From contig NC_037595.1 of the NCBI RefSeq assembly GCF_003073045.1, positions 14,296,252 to 14,360,251 of the forward strand: a stretch of DNA of 64,000 nucleotides. Direction: 5' to 3'. Origin of the DNA: Pomacea canaliculata. Lineage: Eukaryota > Mollusca > Gastropoda > Architaenioglossa > Ampullariidae. Of the stretch, positions 39,093-52,434 are shown piece after piece (the stretch's first letter is position 1; each line of letters starts with the position of its first letter). The notes below the pieces were generated by a model. The model made no database searches and had not been told where the DNA came from. It worked only from the letters and a program-made list of their open reading frames with translations. The position numbers were made by a program, and so were the translations under genes.

Positions 39093-40538
39093 TAGTAAGG
39101 GACTCCTAGATTAACCGAAACATGTTTTTATATCCCCCATGTTGTTTACAACACTCAGTGTCACACTGTGCCTCGTCCAAAGAATTATCTTTTCTTGAAA
39201 TTTAGCTTCAGCTGCATCTCACTGGTCTGTGACGTCTCTGAGATTTTTTTTTTTTTGAAACACACTATTCCAAGTGATGGTCTCAATACATGACAAAAAT
39301 AATCTTGACCTTTGCTCTGTTCTGCTCATTTTTTGCTATCTAGGGTATGGTTAATGGGGTGGGTCCGCTGTCTTCCATGAATATGTTGTTTCTTGCCACC
39401 TGAGAGGCTGCTGCAGCTTTATTCACAAAACATGGTCACGTGGGAGGGGATGAGATGGGATGAGAGTACAATGAGGAGACGATTACCATGGTGACCATGG
39501 TGCTGAACGTTGAACACATAACCCTAAAGTAAAACAACAAATGTCGGCAAAACTTCATTGATGGTATTTTACCGCTCCAAGTCATGTTTAGTTCCGATGC
39601 AATTAGGTTAAGAATTTCTCGGCCATACATTTCCCTAAATTATTCAGCTCTTCTTTATTCTTGGACCGTTCATCACGACTGTAATTGACACCCGCTCGCA
39701 CCGTTGTCAGGAGGTGGGCGCTGCTTGTTATTTATTTGTTTTCCACAACCTGTCTCCTCCATTTTTCTAGCAAGCATACCTTCGCGACCTGGTATGAGTA
39801 AGAAGTCCTCGTTACTCTGAGCTGTATTCTATTTGCGATACAAAATATTTGACCAGAAAATGTTGCTCTGTGTGTGGCCAACCACCGCAACCTTGTAAGG
39901 ACATGACCATCCATACTCTGCCAACGAATAGATCAGGGAAATAAGAGGAGAAGAGATGGAGAGAATGGTAGAAATATGCCGGCCCCACACATTTCAAGTT
40001 GTAGTTCGGAACCCACCTCAGTTCAGAGGTCACGTCGGTGTCACGTGTCTGCGGATGTCTTTACGTGACATCAGGATGAAGAGCAGGAGCGGGGTGGAGG
40101 AGTCGGTAAACAAGTTTTGCTGTACGTCACCTGCAAGGCAGCTTATTCCTCCTCTTCTTCTCCTTCATCGTCACTTAGGCGTACAAACTTTGACCCTACT
40201 CGGGTCTTATGATGAGCGAACTTAAAAATGATCTTCAGTTTGCTGACACATTTAAGGGGAGAACATCGGTGTTTACGAGGAAACTTAAATCCACCAAGTA
40301 CAAAATTTCTGGATTATCTTTAAACCCAGTAAATACTGACGGACTTACCAGCACGACCCCGATTTGTCGCATTTATGCCGGGCGTGTTTTATTTTCTGTC
40401 AAACTATAATTAGAACAACCCCAATGTATGTGTGTGTGATTTGAGTGAGTGTTTGAGTCTGTGACTCACTCCCCTAACCACTTCCTGTCGGTTTATCTTT
40501 CTATCCGTTCTCTCCATGTTCCAGACACTGAAGCAAAG
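39093..40538. other. 5' flank of the orphan receptor gene
   Basis: No coding signal. An acceptor-like TCCATGTTCCAG ends at about 40522, just before the start codon, which suggests an upstream 5' UTR exon somewhere here. Confidence 0.4.
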
Positions 40539-41668
40539 ATGACGGTTCCCAAGATCAAGGACTTCGTTGACAGCAACGCCAAAGAGTTTCTTTCTGTGTT
40601 TGAAGTCATGGCTCACTTCTCGGACGTGTCGGAAGGCGTTCTGGACGTCGGATCCAGCAGCAACGACACCATCAACAGCACGACCACGCCTTTGATGACG
40701 ACGCTAGCGACGAACCCCGCCTGTCGCAAAAATGAAGCTTTTATGCAGGCTCTACCCTGGGTGCGCATCACCTTCGGGGTGCTGATGGTGCTGGAGAACA
40801 CGCTCAGCCTGTGGGCGTTGTGGCACGTGCGACGTCTGCAGCGAGCCTTGCAGCGCTTCATGAGCTCCTTGTCGGTCGGGGAACTGCTGACCGGAATCTG
40901 GTGTTGCTATGGTTATGGCGCTGAGGTCATCACGGGGTCAGCGGAAGTGACATTCGAATGCCGCATGCGCTTCATCGGGATGACGTATTTGAACTTTGCC
41001 TCCATCCTCTCCATCGCCGCCATGTGCCTGGACCGAGCTCTGGCCTTGCAGTGTCCCCTCCGCTACGTGGAGCTGGTCACGCCACCCCGGGTGCGCCTGG
41101 TGCTTGCGGTGGTGTGGCTGCTGCCGCTGGCAGTGGTGCTGGCCGCGTATGTGGACGTGGAGGGTTCCTCCCTGGACTGCGACTTCGTGCACATCGCATC
41201 TCCCCGCACCTACGTGGTGCTGACGGTTGTTGCGCTTCTTCTTCATCGCTGTCATCATCTCCTCGCAGCTCTTCCTCTTCCGCGCGGCGCACTGCCACAT
41301 CACCAAGATCTTCCCCACGCTCATCAACTCGCACGTGTCCACTCGCTACTTGCGCATGAACGTGCGCGCGGCGGTGACGACAGCGGTAGTGGTCATCCCC
41401 TTCTTGCTGCTGTACTCGCCCGTGGTGGGGGTGCAGGCGTCTGGCCGCCATCCCCGGCGATGAGGAGTGCATGAGTCAGGTGCTGGCCGCCACCTGGCTC
41501 TTCGCCTCCGCCCACGGCCTCTTCACACCTGTCATCTTCTGCTGGCGCTTCAAAGAGATCCGCGCCAACCTTCTCCGCCTCTTCTGCCGCTGCCGGCAGC
41601 CGGGACCGGAAGTCAACATCTACAACGTGCGCTCGAGCGTGTCGGCAGCGACTGGGAACCTGCTGTAG
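40539..41668 (+). CDS. Orphan class A-like GPCR 1 (single coding exon, two frame breaks)
   Basis: This is a rhodopsin-like seven-transmembrane receptor with no assignable ligand. The start ATG at 40539 begins MTVPKIKDFVDSNAK; the N-terminus has sequons NDT and NST. Segments in order: TM1 VRITFGVLMVLENTLSLWAL, TM2 SSLSVGELLTGIWCCYGYG, TM3 starting at the Cys of FECRMRF and ending LDRALALQCPLRY (a DRA form of DRY), TM4 LVLAVVWLLPLAVVLAAYV, ECL2 Cys in SLDCDF, TM5 RFFFIAVIISSQLFLF, TM6 VTTAVVVIPFLLLYSPVVG, TM7 WLFASAHGLFTPVIF in place of NPxxY. Two frame switches interrupt it: an extra T at 41227/41228 before RFFFIAV, and an extra base within 41426-41441 (G run or the following T) between TM6 and the AAIPGDEECM loop. 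All TMs remain well conserved across the breaks, which favours base-call error. The stop is TAG at 41666-41668. Confidence 0.88.
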
Positions 41669-41860
41669 GCATGCGCACAGCTTAGTTTCCGCTGACCTCT
41701 CTGTTGAACGGGAGGTACAGACGTAAGATAAGAACATTACGAAAGAAACTTTGTTCAGACATTTTCTTACCTTCTAGAGACTCGTTAGACACGAGACGGT
41801 TAGTAGGAGCGAGACAGATGCAGTAAGTGTAAAACAACTGCCGTCCTGGCGTCAGACAAT

Positions 41861-41958
41861 GATCCTTTCAGATGTAAACAATGATCCTTTAAGATGTAAA
41901 CAATGATCCTTTCAGATGTAAACAGTGAGATTTTCAGGTGTAAACAGTGAGATTTGTG
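41861..41958. repeat. 22-bp minisatellite, about 4.5 copies
   Basis: Units of GATCCTTTCAGATGTAAACA plus two bases start at 41861, 41883, 41905 and 41927, with a partial last copy. It lies about 190 bases after the receptor stop codon. Confidence 0.93.
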
Positions 41959-43447
41959 TAACTTCTCGTAGCCAGGCACATCCCGGCGCCCGCGGACCAA
42001 GACAATGGCCTGGTCAGTGAGAAAGACAGCTTGAAGAGGTCTGTGAAATACAGATGAAAGAAGCATCATAAGATAATGATACAGATGAAACATCATCTCC
42101 GTAATACAGACTCACCCTTCATCGCAGCAAATGTGTCACAAAACTAATGACTGGGGTGGAGAGAGACTACAAGTATTTATTGATAGAAGATCTCGATGAA
42201 GCTGACAGAAAATGTGAGAAGGTGTGACAGACTGTGTGCTACACACTGTAAACTAACAGAAAACCGTTTACAACAGAATATTATATTACACATCAGCTTT
42301 TACTGTCGTAAACTGTGTATGTCTGGACATGTGACTGTACCTACTGTGTATAAATTAACTGATAGAATATCACCAACGGCAAGTCCTTAGGTAACTCAGA
42401 AAATACGTGTTAATTGTAGTGTAAATCCACTGAGCAAGGCATCGCTACCTGTCTTTCTGATCTACCCTGCAAGAGCACCTGTCCACCCGGATGTTTTTCA
42501 TTTTTTTTTTTCTTTGACGAAATGTCATTGTCGTTGTCGTCGTCTGTTTTACTTTTTGTATTCGCTTTAGGAATTTTTTGGAACTGTATATTTTATATGT
42601 ATCTGTTCCCCCTTCTTCCTTCTGTGCACTGAGTTTTGCTCAGCACACACTTGATGTTGCTGTCTGTCACACATCCTAACGGTGAAGCAGACGGGTGCTT
42701 GTCTCCCTTTAGGTTACAAATGGACGCTCATCATTTCAGAGAATCTTTGATGTTGAGGTTTCTAGAAAACTTCTCGACAACCACATTTATTTTATTTCAA
42801 TGTTTTTGTATTCGTTTTTTTTTTTATCCTTCTGAGATAACCGTGATGTGGTTTATTATTGCTTTATTCCTTTTTAATATTGTGAAGCAATCCTTTTGGT
42901 TGTCGTTACCAGCTGTCTATCAAACCCTGATAGACAGACAGTTGTGTCTAATCTACTAAATCATGTTCCTCACTGCCATCAACGAGAACCTGGGAAGTGA
43001 GCACGTGTTGTGTTTGTGGATTGTCTGAACTTGTGATATTAGTAACGAACGTTTTGTGATATCAGAGTTATCTGCCTTTTTGAAAATTGTGGATTACTTC
43101 CCCTTGTGATGCTTGTTGACAGTGTGTTTTCCTAGACAGCATGGCTTCACGATACATTCATGTTGTAGCTGGCTAAGCAAGGATATATGTCTCAGCATGC
43201 ATATCTGTCATAAAATAACATAATTGTTCTTTCAGGTCACACTAGCCTGGACAGACACGACCTGTACTGTCACATAGTTAATGACCCCTGACCCTTGCAC
43301 TCCCACGTTACATAGTACACTTCCATGTTACAGACACACACTTTACCTGGGTAACGCCGACTGAAGAGCAAGAAAGACATTTTCTCTCACTTAGCTGCAT
43401 GCTCCAGTCCACAATCATGTTCTCGCTCTGTTAATATTGTCTGATGT

Positions 43448-43448
<1 letters not shown>

Positions 43449-43496
<48 letters not shown>
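43449..43496. repeat. GTT trinucleotide microsatellite
   Basis: About 16 uninterrupted GTT units. Confidence 0.97.
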
Positions 43497-43497
<1 letters not shown>

Positions 43498-44650
43498 GTG
43501 ACTCTGGCTGTGAGTGGGGCGAGTGCTGATTGTTCTGATTAAAGATTCAGAACCTTATGATGCTTTGTTACAGTTGTTGGAGGGATGTGTATGTCGAACA
43601 AACCGTGTGGCCGTCTGATGAAGAACAATTTCAATTGTGAAATATTTCGGAAATGCGGTTAAAAGCGTCATATGATTGAGAACGCGCACACGCGCACCTG
43701 CAGGAATAACGTACGTGCAGTCTGTGCGTGTGTACCTCGTTGTTTTAATGGGAAAGCTGTTGACTTTATTGGGAGCCCCCCTAGCAATTTTTATATCTTA
43801 GATTTTTTACCATCTACTTTTAGCTCTTATTTTATCCCTTTCATTCTAATGTCTCTGATACTCTGCAGTTCGTTTGGTATTGTTTGAAGTTGATTTATAT
43901 TTTCTTCAGTTAGGTTTCCTTAATTGATACTGATGTTCTGTTTCTTCATCTTAAAAGAAGAATATGTTATAGTACCATCTCTAAACTGCTTTAGGATTTA
44001 AAAAAAAAAAAAAAATCGGTCACTAATATTAAAGAGTGTGTGTGTTCCTCCATCTCGTAACCAGCTAAGTGCTGATGAGACTGCTTAAGTTACAAACGTC
44101 TTACTTCTGCCACGATGGTTATTACACTGTTACATGTACAGCAATCATGCCATTTATTTCATATAGTCTGCCCTTTCACCTTTATAGTCATGCTGCTCCT
44201 CCTAAATAGAAATGCAGTGTGTGTTGGTTACTACGTTGGTGCCAGAGTAGATTAGTGTTGTGTAGAGTAGGTTATGATCAATATTTCGTAAATGTAATAC
44301 GTGTCATCTTCATGCAATAGCACAAAGAAGTAGTGAAACTGAAATATTTATCAAAACATAAGCAATCGCTGTCATCCATTGCGAAACCGACAGTTGAGCG
44401 CTCACGTGAAACTATTCCACTCTCTCTCTCTCTCACACACACTTACACACAAACACGATGTAACGTCACAATGACCAGTATAACTGTCGCTAAACGCCCC
44501 ATGGATGACCAGTCTTCGTGAACACATTGTAAGATGAAAAGAAACTGAGACAACAATGACTCCTCCTATTCTAGCAGTGAATCCTTTTCACTGAAGATTC
44601 AGCATTCAGATGAATACTGTATGTTGGGACCCGCAGGTGGAGGGTTGTAC

Positions 44651-45832
44651 CTATGTGTCAAAAGAAACGACTCTAGCGGATCTTTGGATGACGTCATTGT
44701 CTTCGCCAACGGTCTCCTTCTCTGCCGAATTGTCCAAGGTGGGTCTGTGTCCAGGAGCACTCAGAGAAGTTCTTGTTGCTGCTCGTGCTATGGAATTAGA
44801 CATGTAAGCGTTGGACATCCGCTTGTTGCCGGCGAGCTGAAGACTCGCCCTCAGTTTATCCCTGCGAACGGGGTCAACCACTACTTCTCGAAGCAACGTG
44901 ACTCGTCTATATCTGTCGTCCACCTCTTCATGAAACACATTGTTGAACATCATGCACTTGAAGCAGATCATGGAATAGAAGTTTTTCTGTATTTCATGGT
45001 GACGGACAAAACAGATCGGGAACAGAACGACTCCGCTTAGCGTCCAGGTAATCTCAGACGTTTCCTCAAAATGATACCAGAAGGCCGTGACATGGTTGCT
45101 CAAGATCTTGTTCATGTTAGCCATGTTCCTCGGTATTGCAAAGACCAAGAAGAAGATCGAGTATATCAGGAGGGTATAAGAGGCAGCAGAAAAATGTTTA
45201 TCTTGGAGCTCATAGTCGATGCAGTCTGGACTGACAGGACAAGACCCGCGGAAGTGACGCCACAAGCGGACGGAGCACAGAAAGATCATCATCAGGAACG
45301 CCATGCCCTGTATATACCCTCTTGCCTCTGCGGAATAGACAACGATTATCTCGCAATTGTGTCTTGCGATTTGTGTCGTGCCGAAGAAAAAGATGAGGAA
45401 GACGGTGATACCCGAAAATAGTTCATTGACTAGCGTGAGAATGAGAAAATATTTGGTGGAGACGAAGACGTACATGAAAGGGCGGCCTGGGAGCACCATC
45501 AAGATACTGCACGATAGCATCAACAGCACGTTCCACTGAGCCATGACCTTGAAGAACACTATGCTGATGACGCGGAAATGACAAAGATAGCCACTCTGTT
45601 GATGGCTGATGAGGCTGCTGAAGGCGTCATGGATGCGGAACAAACCAATCAGGATAAAGATGGCGGCGTGGAAGATGCAGATGTGGCACAAGGGCATGAC
45701 GATCTGGCTGGGCTGCCACATGGTCACCACCACGCATATGTTGAGCATCAGCTGCAAGATGCCTAGCAGCAAGTGTGTGATGTCCACCATCATGAGCTGA
45801 GCATCGGTTGGGACATAATCAGAGTTGTTCAT
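44651..45832 (-). CDS. Orphan seven-transmembrane receptor 2 (intact, 393 aa)
   Basis: This single-exon 393-residue frame starts MNNSDYVPTDAQLMMVDI and is intact. Likely TM segments by residue are TM1 16-38, TM2 43-66, TM3 84-113, TM4 122-150, TM5 172-191, TM6 216-234 and TM7 260-276, followed by a long basic, Ser/Thr-rich cytoplasmic tail of about 115 residues. Cys84 at the top of TM3 and Cys160 in the second outer loop could form the usual class A disulphide. The DRY position reads SILMVLPGRPF, TM6 has FLVFAIPRN and TM7 has LFPICFV, so the standard activation motifs are degenerate. N2 lies in a sequon (NNS). It looks like a lineage-restricted molluscan receptor; no ligand class can be inferred. 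It converges on GPCR 1 but shares no clear sequence with it. A chemosensory or peptide role is possible. Confidence 0.87.
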   Translation of the reverse strand: MNNSDYVPTDAQLMMVDITHLLLGILQLMLNICVVVTMWQPSQIVMPLCHICIFHAAIFILIGLFRIHDAFSSLISHQQSGYLCHFRVISIVFFKVMAQWNVLLMLSCSILMVLPGRPFMYVFVSTKYFLILTLVNELFSGITVFLIFFFGTTQIARHNCEIIVVYSAEARGYIQGMAFLMMIFLCSVRLWRHFRGSCPVSPDCIDYELQDKHFSAASYTLLIYSIFFLVFAIPRNMANMNKILSNHVTAFWYHFEETSEITWTLSGVVLFPICFVRHHEIQKNFYSMICFKCMMFNNVFHEEVDDRYRRVTLLREVVVDPVRRDKLRASLQLAGNKRMSNAYMSNSIARAATRTSLSAPGHRPTLDNSAEKETVGEDNDVIQRSARVVSFDT

Positions 45833-46695
45833 TGATATTGCTGCGAAGGATGTCTATCCCCCAACATATACATATATACACCAATTCGAATCGTGATGGA
45901 AGGTGTCTGATCAGATCAAGCTGAAGCACGATTTTTTTCTTTCTTATCTGGAAGTTCCACCTTCAGTTTCTTCTCTGTGACCCGGACGTTAATTACCCCG
46001 TGACGACTGATGCTGATAGAAGACCGTGATCACCGTGTGCAGCAACGAAAGCAGCCAATGGAAAGTGATGAATGCTGAGTGAGTGTCCTTATCCCAAGAT
46101 CTCTGCTGACTTGTTCTTGGGAGGGAAATATGCGACGTCACGTGTTAGGTCATGGTTCATCCCTGAAGGTGATGGATTTGGGATGGAATGGTGGGGCTGT
46201 CGGAGCTTCGCCTGCGTGCACCGTGAGCGCGTGACAAACGCTCACTTGTCTCACCTTGTCCTCCCTGCCCATCGGAGTCTGCTGACGATATTAAAATAGA
46301 AACTTAATCAAATATCATAGCAAGCAGCAGAAAAATACATATTTACATTCATAATTGTAGGAAATAGTAGACCTGTGCGCGTCAGATAATTTAGAATTAT
46401 TTAGTGACAGCCGCAGCACGGACCTGTCATGTCAGCCTGACGGGAGAGGAACTAGTTGGCAGCGTTGTCAAGGTAATTCACTAATAGTCCTGTGCAGTAT
46501 CATCTCAACAAGTACCATTACACACACACACTCTCTACATTCGTTGTTAATATTATTATTTTATACTGAGCAACTGCACTCCGCTGTCATTCTACTCTTG
46601 AAAACATTGCCAAGCTCTCACCTTGTGTTGAGGAGTTGTCTACACGAGATCATTCTTGGTGAAAACATGTCTGGCGCTCTGCCACCAGTGACAAT
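45833..46695. other. 5' flank of receptor 2
   Basis: Upstream sequence of the minus-strand receptor gene. No coding or RNA feature is seen. Confidence 0.45.
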
Positions 46696-46725
46696 TGACG
46701 TCACAGTCAGTACATACTGACGTCA
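46696..46725. promoter_or_regulatory. CRE pair upstream of receptor 2
   Basis: TGACGTCA at 46696-46703 and 46718-46725, followed by a half site GCGTCAC, about 0.9 kb upstream of the start codon of the minus-strand receptor. Confidence 0.5.
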
Positions 46726-46866
46726 TAATGTGCGTCACAAACGTGACACGTCAAAATATTACGTTTTGTTTTAATTAGCAAGTGTTATGACGAAGAAAGG
46801 TCAAAGCCATGGAGGTCGCAGGCATTGACAGGTCTGCTGCGTCTGGATTGGAGGAAAATACAGTCG

Positions 46867-46907
46867 GTTTGTTTGTTTGTTTGTTTGTTTGTTGTTTGTT
46901 TGTTTGT
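46867..46907. repeat. GTTT tetranucleotide microsatellite
   Basis: About ten GTTT units with one interruption. Confidence 0.95.
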
Positions 46908-49900
46908 ACGACTTGGATCAGGCGTAGCCTCAGAACTCTCTTGCTCTCGTGAGTGGTATTTTGTGGAACAAGAACAGTATACTTATCAAACACGAGTGTG
47001 AAAAGCCCAGGTGGAGTGTTGTGTTGTTGTCTTCCTCGAATATTTGTTTACTTGTACGCCACTCTGTTGCAATATATATATATTTAGAATCGAGAAAGCA
47101 TCTCTTGGGTAGGGAGAACACTTAGAGGAGATGAGTATTCTCTCACAGAAACACACACATACGTGGGGTCGACGATATTCCTCAAAACATCACAAGACTA
47201 CTTTTCATATAATGAATATTTATTTATATATATTATTGTAACAAGTGGTAATACAAAACATTACACATTTTAATGGAGGTAAGAATGGCAGTAAATATCG
47301 GTGATTGAGGCGGTCGTGCATAGTGTTCAGCAGAACTCACTATCCTCCGCACGTTTTGTTCAAACATTGATCACAAAATTCAATACATTTTGATTTTGCT
47401 GTTGGAATATTACATTTCCAAGAATCAGGGGAAAAAAAGTTTCTTGCGTAAACATCCTTTGCTACCCGTCGTCCTGAATCGATGCGTATAGCGTACCCTC
47501 TGTAAATACATCGCGATACGGTGTTGCTACAAGTATGATGGTTGTTTACTGTTGCTCTTACACTCGACTCCTCAACGCCCTATTTGTTGTCTGGTACCAC
47601 CAAGCTGTACTAAAACTGACTTGTCATTTTGTGATTTAACCTAAACGCTTAGAGGTATGTTTGGCTAATGCTTTTAATTTTAACCAGTCTTTTTGTTTCG
47701 AAGCGAGATACTTTCATGCAAGCCCGCCCACCCTGCTACATGCTCACACACACTACGTTACCCACTCTACCCGCCCATCTACTCATGCCCACCCACTTTA
47801 CAAACTCACCCCTTTTACATGTCCACACCGTCTACATGCCCACTCCTCTACATGCCAACCACGTCTACGTACGTATCTGTGTCTACGAATTGTGTGTGCC
47901 TATATTTATGTTACAGAGACAGTAATAGTAAGAAAGAGACGAATGCAAAGTGTAGCACATGTTACTGAAAATAACATTTCGACGTGTACCACATCCATAT
48001 TTCCACGTGACCCTTTTTCAGAACAACGGGTGCTTCACAAAAACCTGCTTTGAAGACGTTGTAACGGCGGTCAGCGTTCGTCTGAATGCAAACCAACACA
48101 CGTGTACAAGACAGACTGGTGACAAGACTTCAGACAGAAAGAATTGTGGCCTTACTCCCACCTACAGCCTGACAACTTTCACGGTGACATCTTTAATTAA
48201 AATATTCGCCATCATCTCCGCAGAATGAATTCGTCAGATGTCAGCAACGCCCCCTACATCTCCCCTCCTTGCTCACCACCAAGCAGTCTTGCTCGTACTG
48301 TATTCATATTGCATTGTCAAACAACTAAAAGCAACAGCAGCATGTCTGTGTGAACACAGACAACAATCATTGGCCGCTGAATACAAGTCCTGCACAATCC
48401 TACAAATAATGACAGCAGACACCTTGACAACGCTGCATGCTTGGTTAACAGAGACCCAGGTATTATTGTAATCAAACTGAAATAAAGTATAAGTCAAACA
48501 TTCCAAGGTAAACAAGTTCGCAAACAGTCAGAGCAAGCAAGCTTTCCTCGCCTCCACGTCAGGCTCTCGTCTGTTTGAGATTCAAGGACCGAGGCAGGTG
48601 ACTACAGGTGGCAGCTAACAGACTTCAGGTAGACATTAATATAGACTAACGGGCAAACAGATTTCAAGTAGACATACAGTAAGTTGGAATCTTTACACCA
48701 AGTGATTTGTCTGACAAAACATAGTTCCAGCTGTAAGTAGGTCATCAGTGAAAGGTCAAACGTTTATCTAATGATGCACGCGCACACACACACTCTGTCT
48801 CACACACACACACGTACGCACATTGCAAAGGCTTGCACTGTAGGGGAGATTATTTATAGGGGAGATAACTATTTTTACGAAATATTATTACAGGGAGGTT
48901 GCCATCGGTACAAGGGAGACTACCGAGCAAAAGGTCGAAAGAATGAAGGCTGTCGAGTAAGACACAGTGAGACACACACAGACAGACTGACAAACAGACA
49001 AACTGATATACGCATCAGCTTCAGAAAAAGCAAACGAGGATGGCGACCACCTGCACAGTACAGGTCATTGTACAGACCTCGACCGACAGCTTCAGAACAA
49101 GAAAGAGATATTTTTAACATTTGCAACTGTACATCAGTGACGAGATTACTTGAAACAACAAATACTATATAGAAGTCAACGTATCCCGCTCGACTGTACA
49201 GCATCAAAGAGGTTAATGACGATAATCAAAATAACACAATATCAACAATATCATTAACCTGGTAATTTAACATAGGAGTTTTCTTTTTTAAATTTCGTGA
49301 GTACAAAGAGTTGAAGTATTGGCAACAGTTTTAATCTAACTAAAAAACAAAAAAAAAACTAAAAAAACCACTTGAGAACCGATAACAGTTTGACATTTGA
49401 CAAAAGCAGTTTGTCACGAGCGGCAAGTTGACCTCTCACCTTTATACCTGCAATGTATACACTTCCGATGGTTTACAACAGAAAAGGTGATAGTCAAGCC
49501 TAGAGGTTAGACCGTTAGAGGATGTATCATTGTCCCGTTGTCTGAACGCACAGTGTGTGGGTGACAGTAGACATCACACAGAAGTGGTGAGTACAGTCTT
49601 GTCATGTCACGTGTGTCACGTGTAAAACACTGCACACTCGTCTGACAGACACACAACTGTAACTTTATAGCGTGTAATGCACAATGTAATGCAACGTCCG
49701 TTTCCAGACTCAAAGTATTCTAGAGATTTTTTTTTCTAAAGGAAAAAATTTGACTCATCAAGAACTCCATCTTAATAAACTTTTTAGCACAAGAGGCAGA
49801 GATTAACAAAGATACATCCACAACCTCGATACTCATGTCTTATCTAGTCTTATACATCTCCGCAATCATATATTTTCCAAGTCTTATATCAAATTTTCTT

Positions 49901-51955
49901 TCTTATTACCAGGACAGTACTCACACTTTCATTTCAGTTTTAGAACGGACTTTTTTTCTTAAAAGCTTTGTTTACTGTAATCTTTTATTTACTCTTTTCG
50001 CCACATTCTACTATTTAAATATTTATGGAAAAAATGTTTGTTTTTGGACTATTTGTCTTATTCGTAATCTTTTTTCGGGGAATTCTTTTGTGAAAATGTG
50101 TCAGTTCAGGGTGTTCCTGAATAACATCGCCGATACTCGAGCTGTCATCGGGTGCGAAGACAACTTAGTGAAGGAGTTAAGTACACGCCGCGGTCGACAT
50201 TCACCGACAAATGTCTGCGTGGATAAATAAAAATACTTCTGATAGCATGCATACACGCTGATGGACACGTATACATGAAAGAGATTAATATGTGGATAGT
50301 AGGGTTGATACTAAAGACTTTCCTAATACGAAACCGAAGCTTCCAAGAAAGTATCGGCCGCGTGATGTTCACATTGTTGTTCACAGTAACTGCCAGTAAC
50401 TGCCAGAACGCGTTTTGTCTGAGTTCAGGAATTCTCCAGCACCTATCAGTAAAATCGAAGATTCTTGATGATCACCAGTTAGAAAATTAGAAAATGCGAG
50501 AGATGCTTTTTCCGGACTTTCAGACCTCATAAAGAAAATGATTGACAGGACAGTGAGGGTCAGTAGTTGGGGTGGGGTCAAGGGGTCAGGGGAAGGTTGG
50601 GGAAAGTCTATGTCGGTACATAAAGAACGCTGTCCATGAACCCAAGCATTGCACATTCTTGCTTATTACCTGATCGAGTTTCAGTAATTGCTTATAACAA
50701 ATACTTGTAATTTATTGTTACATAAAATTAAGTACAATGTGAGTGCAGACTACACCACCTTCATTTGTATTTTCCAGCTCTTTCTTCCCATGCAAATAAT
50801 ACAGAATTCTACCGAGTTGTCAGTTATTTTGCAAAAAAAAAATTTGAACGCGGTTAATTAACCAAATACTTTAGCAATTAATTAACAATTAAGTACTCGA
50901 ATAACATGTTTATCTTATAACAACAACTTATAACAATATCTTACTTCTCCGTCGGCAACAGTCACAGAGCCTTTCTACATTGCAGACCAAAAAGAACATA
51001 AAAATATAAATAAAATAAAATCACAAGTTCAATCATTAATGACCCGTTTCAAAAACAGATCTCTGCCCGTGAAATTAAAAAAATTCATCTTGGTTTCATC
51101 GACGAGCCAACAAAGGAAGCTCTCATCTTCACAGAGGCTAGTCTGTTGTTGTTTCTAAGATTCCAGAGAATGTTTACATGTAAACTTGAGTGTATAATAA
51201 TAATCTTGAAATTAATACTCAGTATTTAGTCGACAACGGTAAGAATGACAGTCACATCATAGTATGAACGACAGTCTGAAATACTAAATACAACAATACT
51301 TCTAAAATTCAACAATACTTCTAAGTCAGACCCCATGGAAAGACAGCTGTAAAACTCAAAAACAGAAACAGCGCATTATTAATTAAAGATAATGTTAATC
51401 AAGACTGTACATTGTAAATTTGACTGGTGTGTACATGATTCAGAGATGAAAATTCAGCTATATGAAAAACTCTGTACAGTTCTTTTTACACTCAAGTAAT
51501 ACTGTTTATGTACATGATGTTGACAATGTAAACACTTCTCTAGCACGCAGTAGTTCGCTCCTGCTAATGAAGAAAAATTTGAGTAACGAAAAATATTGAA
51601 GATTGCCTTGAACATACATAATTACTACCAAAATGCAAACAGTTGACATCTTTGGTATAAATGTCGCCCAACACGCGGCGAGAACATATCGGGCGAATGA
51701 GCTCAGCTCAGCACCCGTGCAGCCTCCAACAGGTGTTTTGTTTGTTGTTTGTTGTTGTTGTTTCTTTCCCCGATGCCATACAAGCAGTCTGACGATTGAA
51801 GCGACATGAAGCAGGGTAGCGACCCCCAAGTAGGATGGCGAGTCAACAAGTGTGAGGACTCCAACAGTTCCAATATTCAAGCTGTCTTTAAATCTTGAGC
51901 AGGTCAGCATGGTCTGCCTGGGTTGACATGAGACAAGCTGTGATGCCCACACACC

Positions 51956-51958
<3 letters not shown>

Positions 51959-51999
<41 letters not shown>
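51959..51999. repeat. AC dinucleotide microsatellite
   Basis: About 20 uninterrupted AC units. Confidence 0.97.
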
Positions 52000-52003
<4 letters not shown>

Positions 52004-52434
52004 TGACTTGAATGTCGTGGTTCCCCCTATCAGATGTCAGCACTCACCACCATCCCACAGCAGGGCAGTCACTGTCCGGCTGTGAGGTCAGTGAGGGGAG
52101 ACACGGCGGTTACCTGGAAACACATTCTGGACAGTGATTTTTCAAAATCGTCCTTGTCCCACCCGATACCTGGCAGGTCAGGGTGCAGTGTCGCCTTGTC
52201 ACCAAATAGCACATCTTCGGACTTTAATCACCAACACAGTCGCTGTGGTCCGACCGGAGCAGTATACCTGTCTGGAGAATGGACACCAGCGGGTCTAGTC
52301 TCCCTCTTCTTTTATGGACGCGCCTGTCGACGTGGAAACATTATCTGCACAAGTGAAATATGTATGTGAGCATGCACACAAAAACATTGACAAGTGCATG
52401 TAAAAAGTACACATGTAGAATACTTTAAGTCTAG

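Larger units (their letters stand above)
41669..44650. other. Intergenic space between the two convergent receptor genes
   Basis: Holds the 3' ends of both receptor genes. It has a 22-bp minisatellite and a GTT microsatellite, listed separately, and no other gene. Confidence 0.5.
46726..52434. other. Intergenic, no gene supported
   Basis: Contains a TTTG run (46867-46907), degenerate TACATGCCCAC-type repeats at about 47740-47870, CA runs near 48780-48815, and an AC microsatellite (51959-51999). The open frames are short and without domain signatures. Confidence 0.5.
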
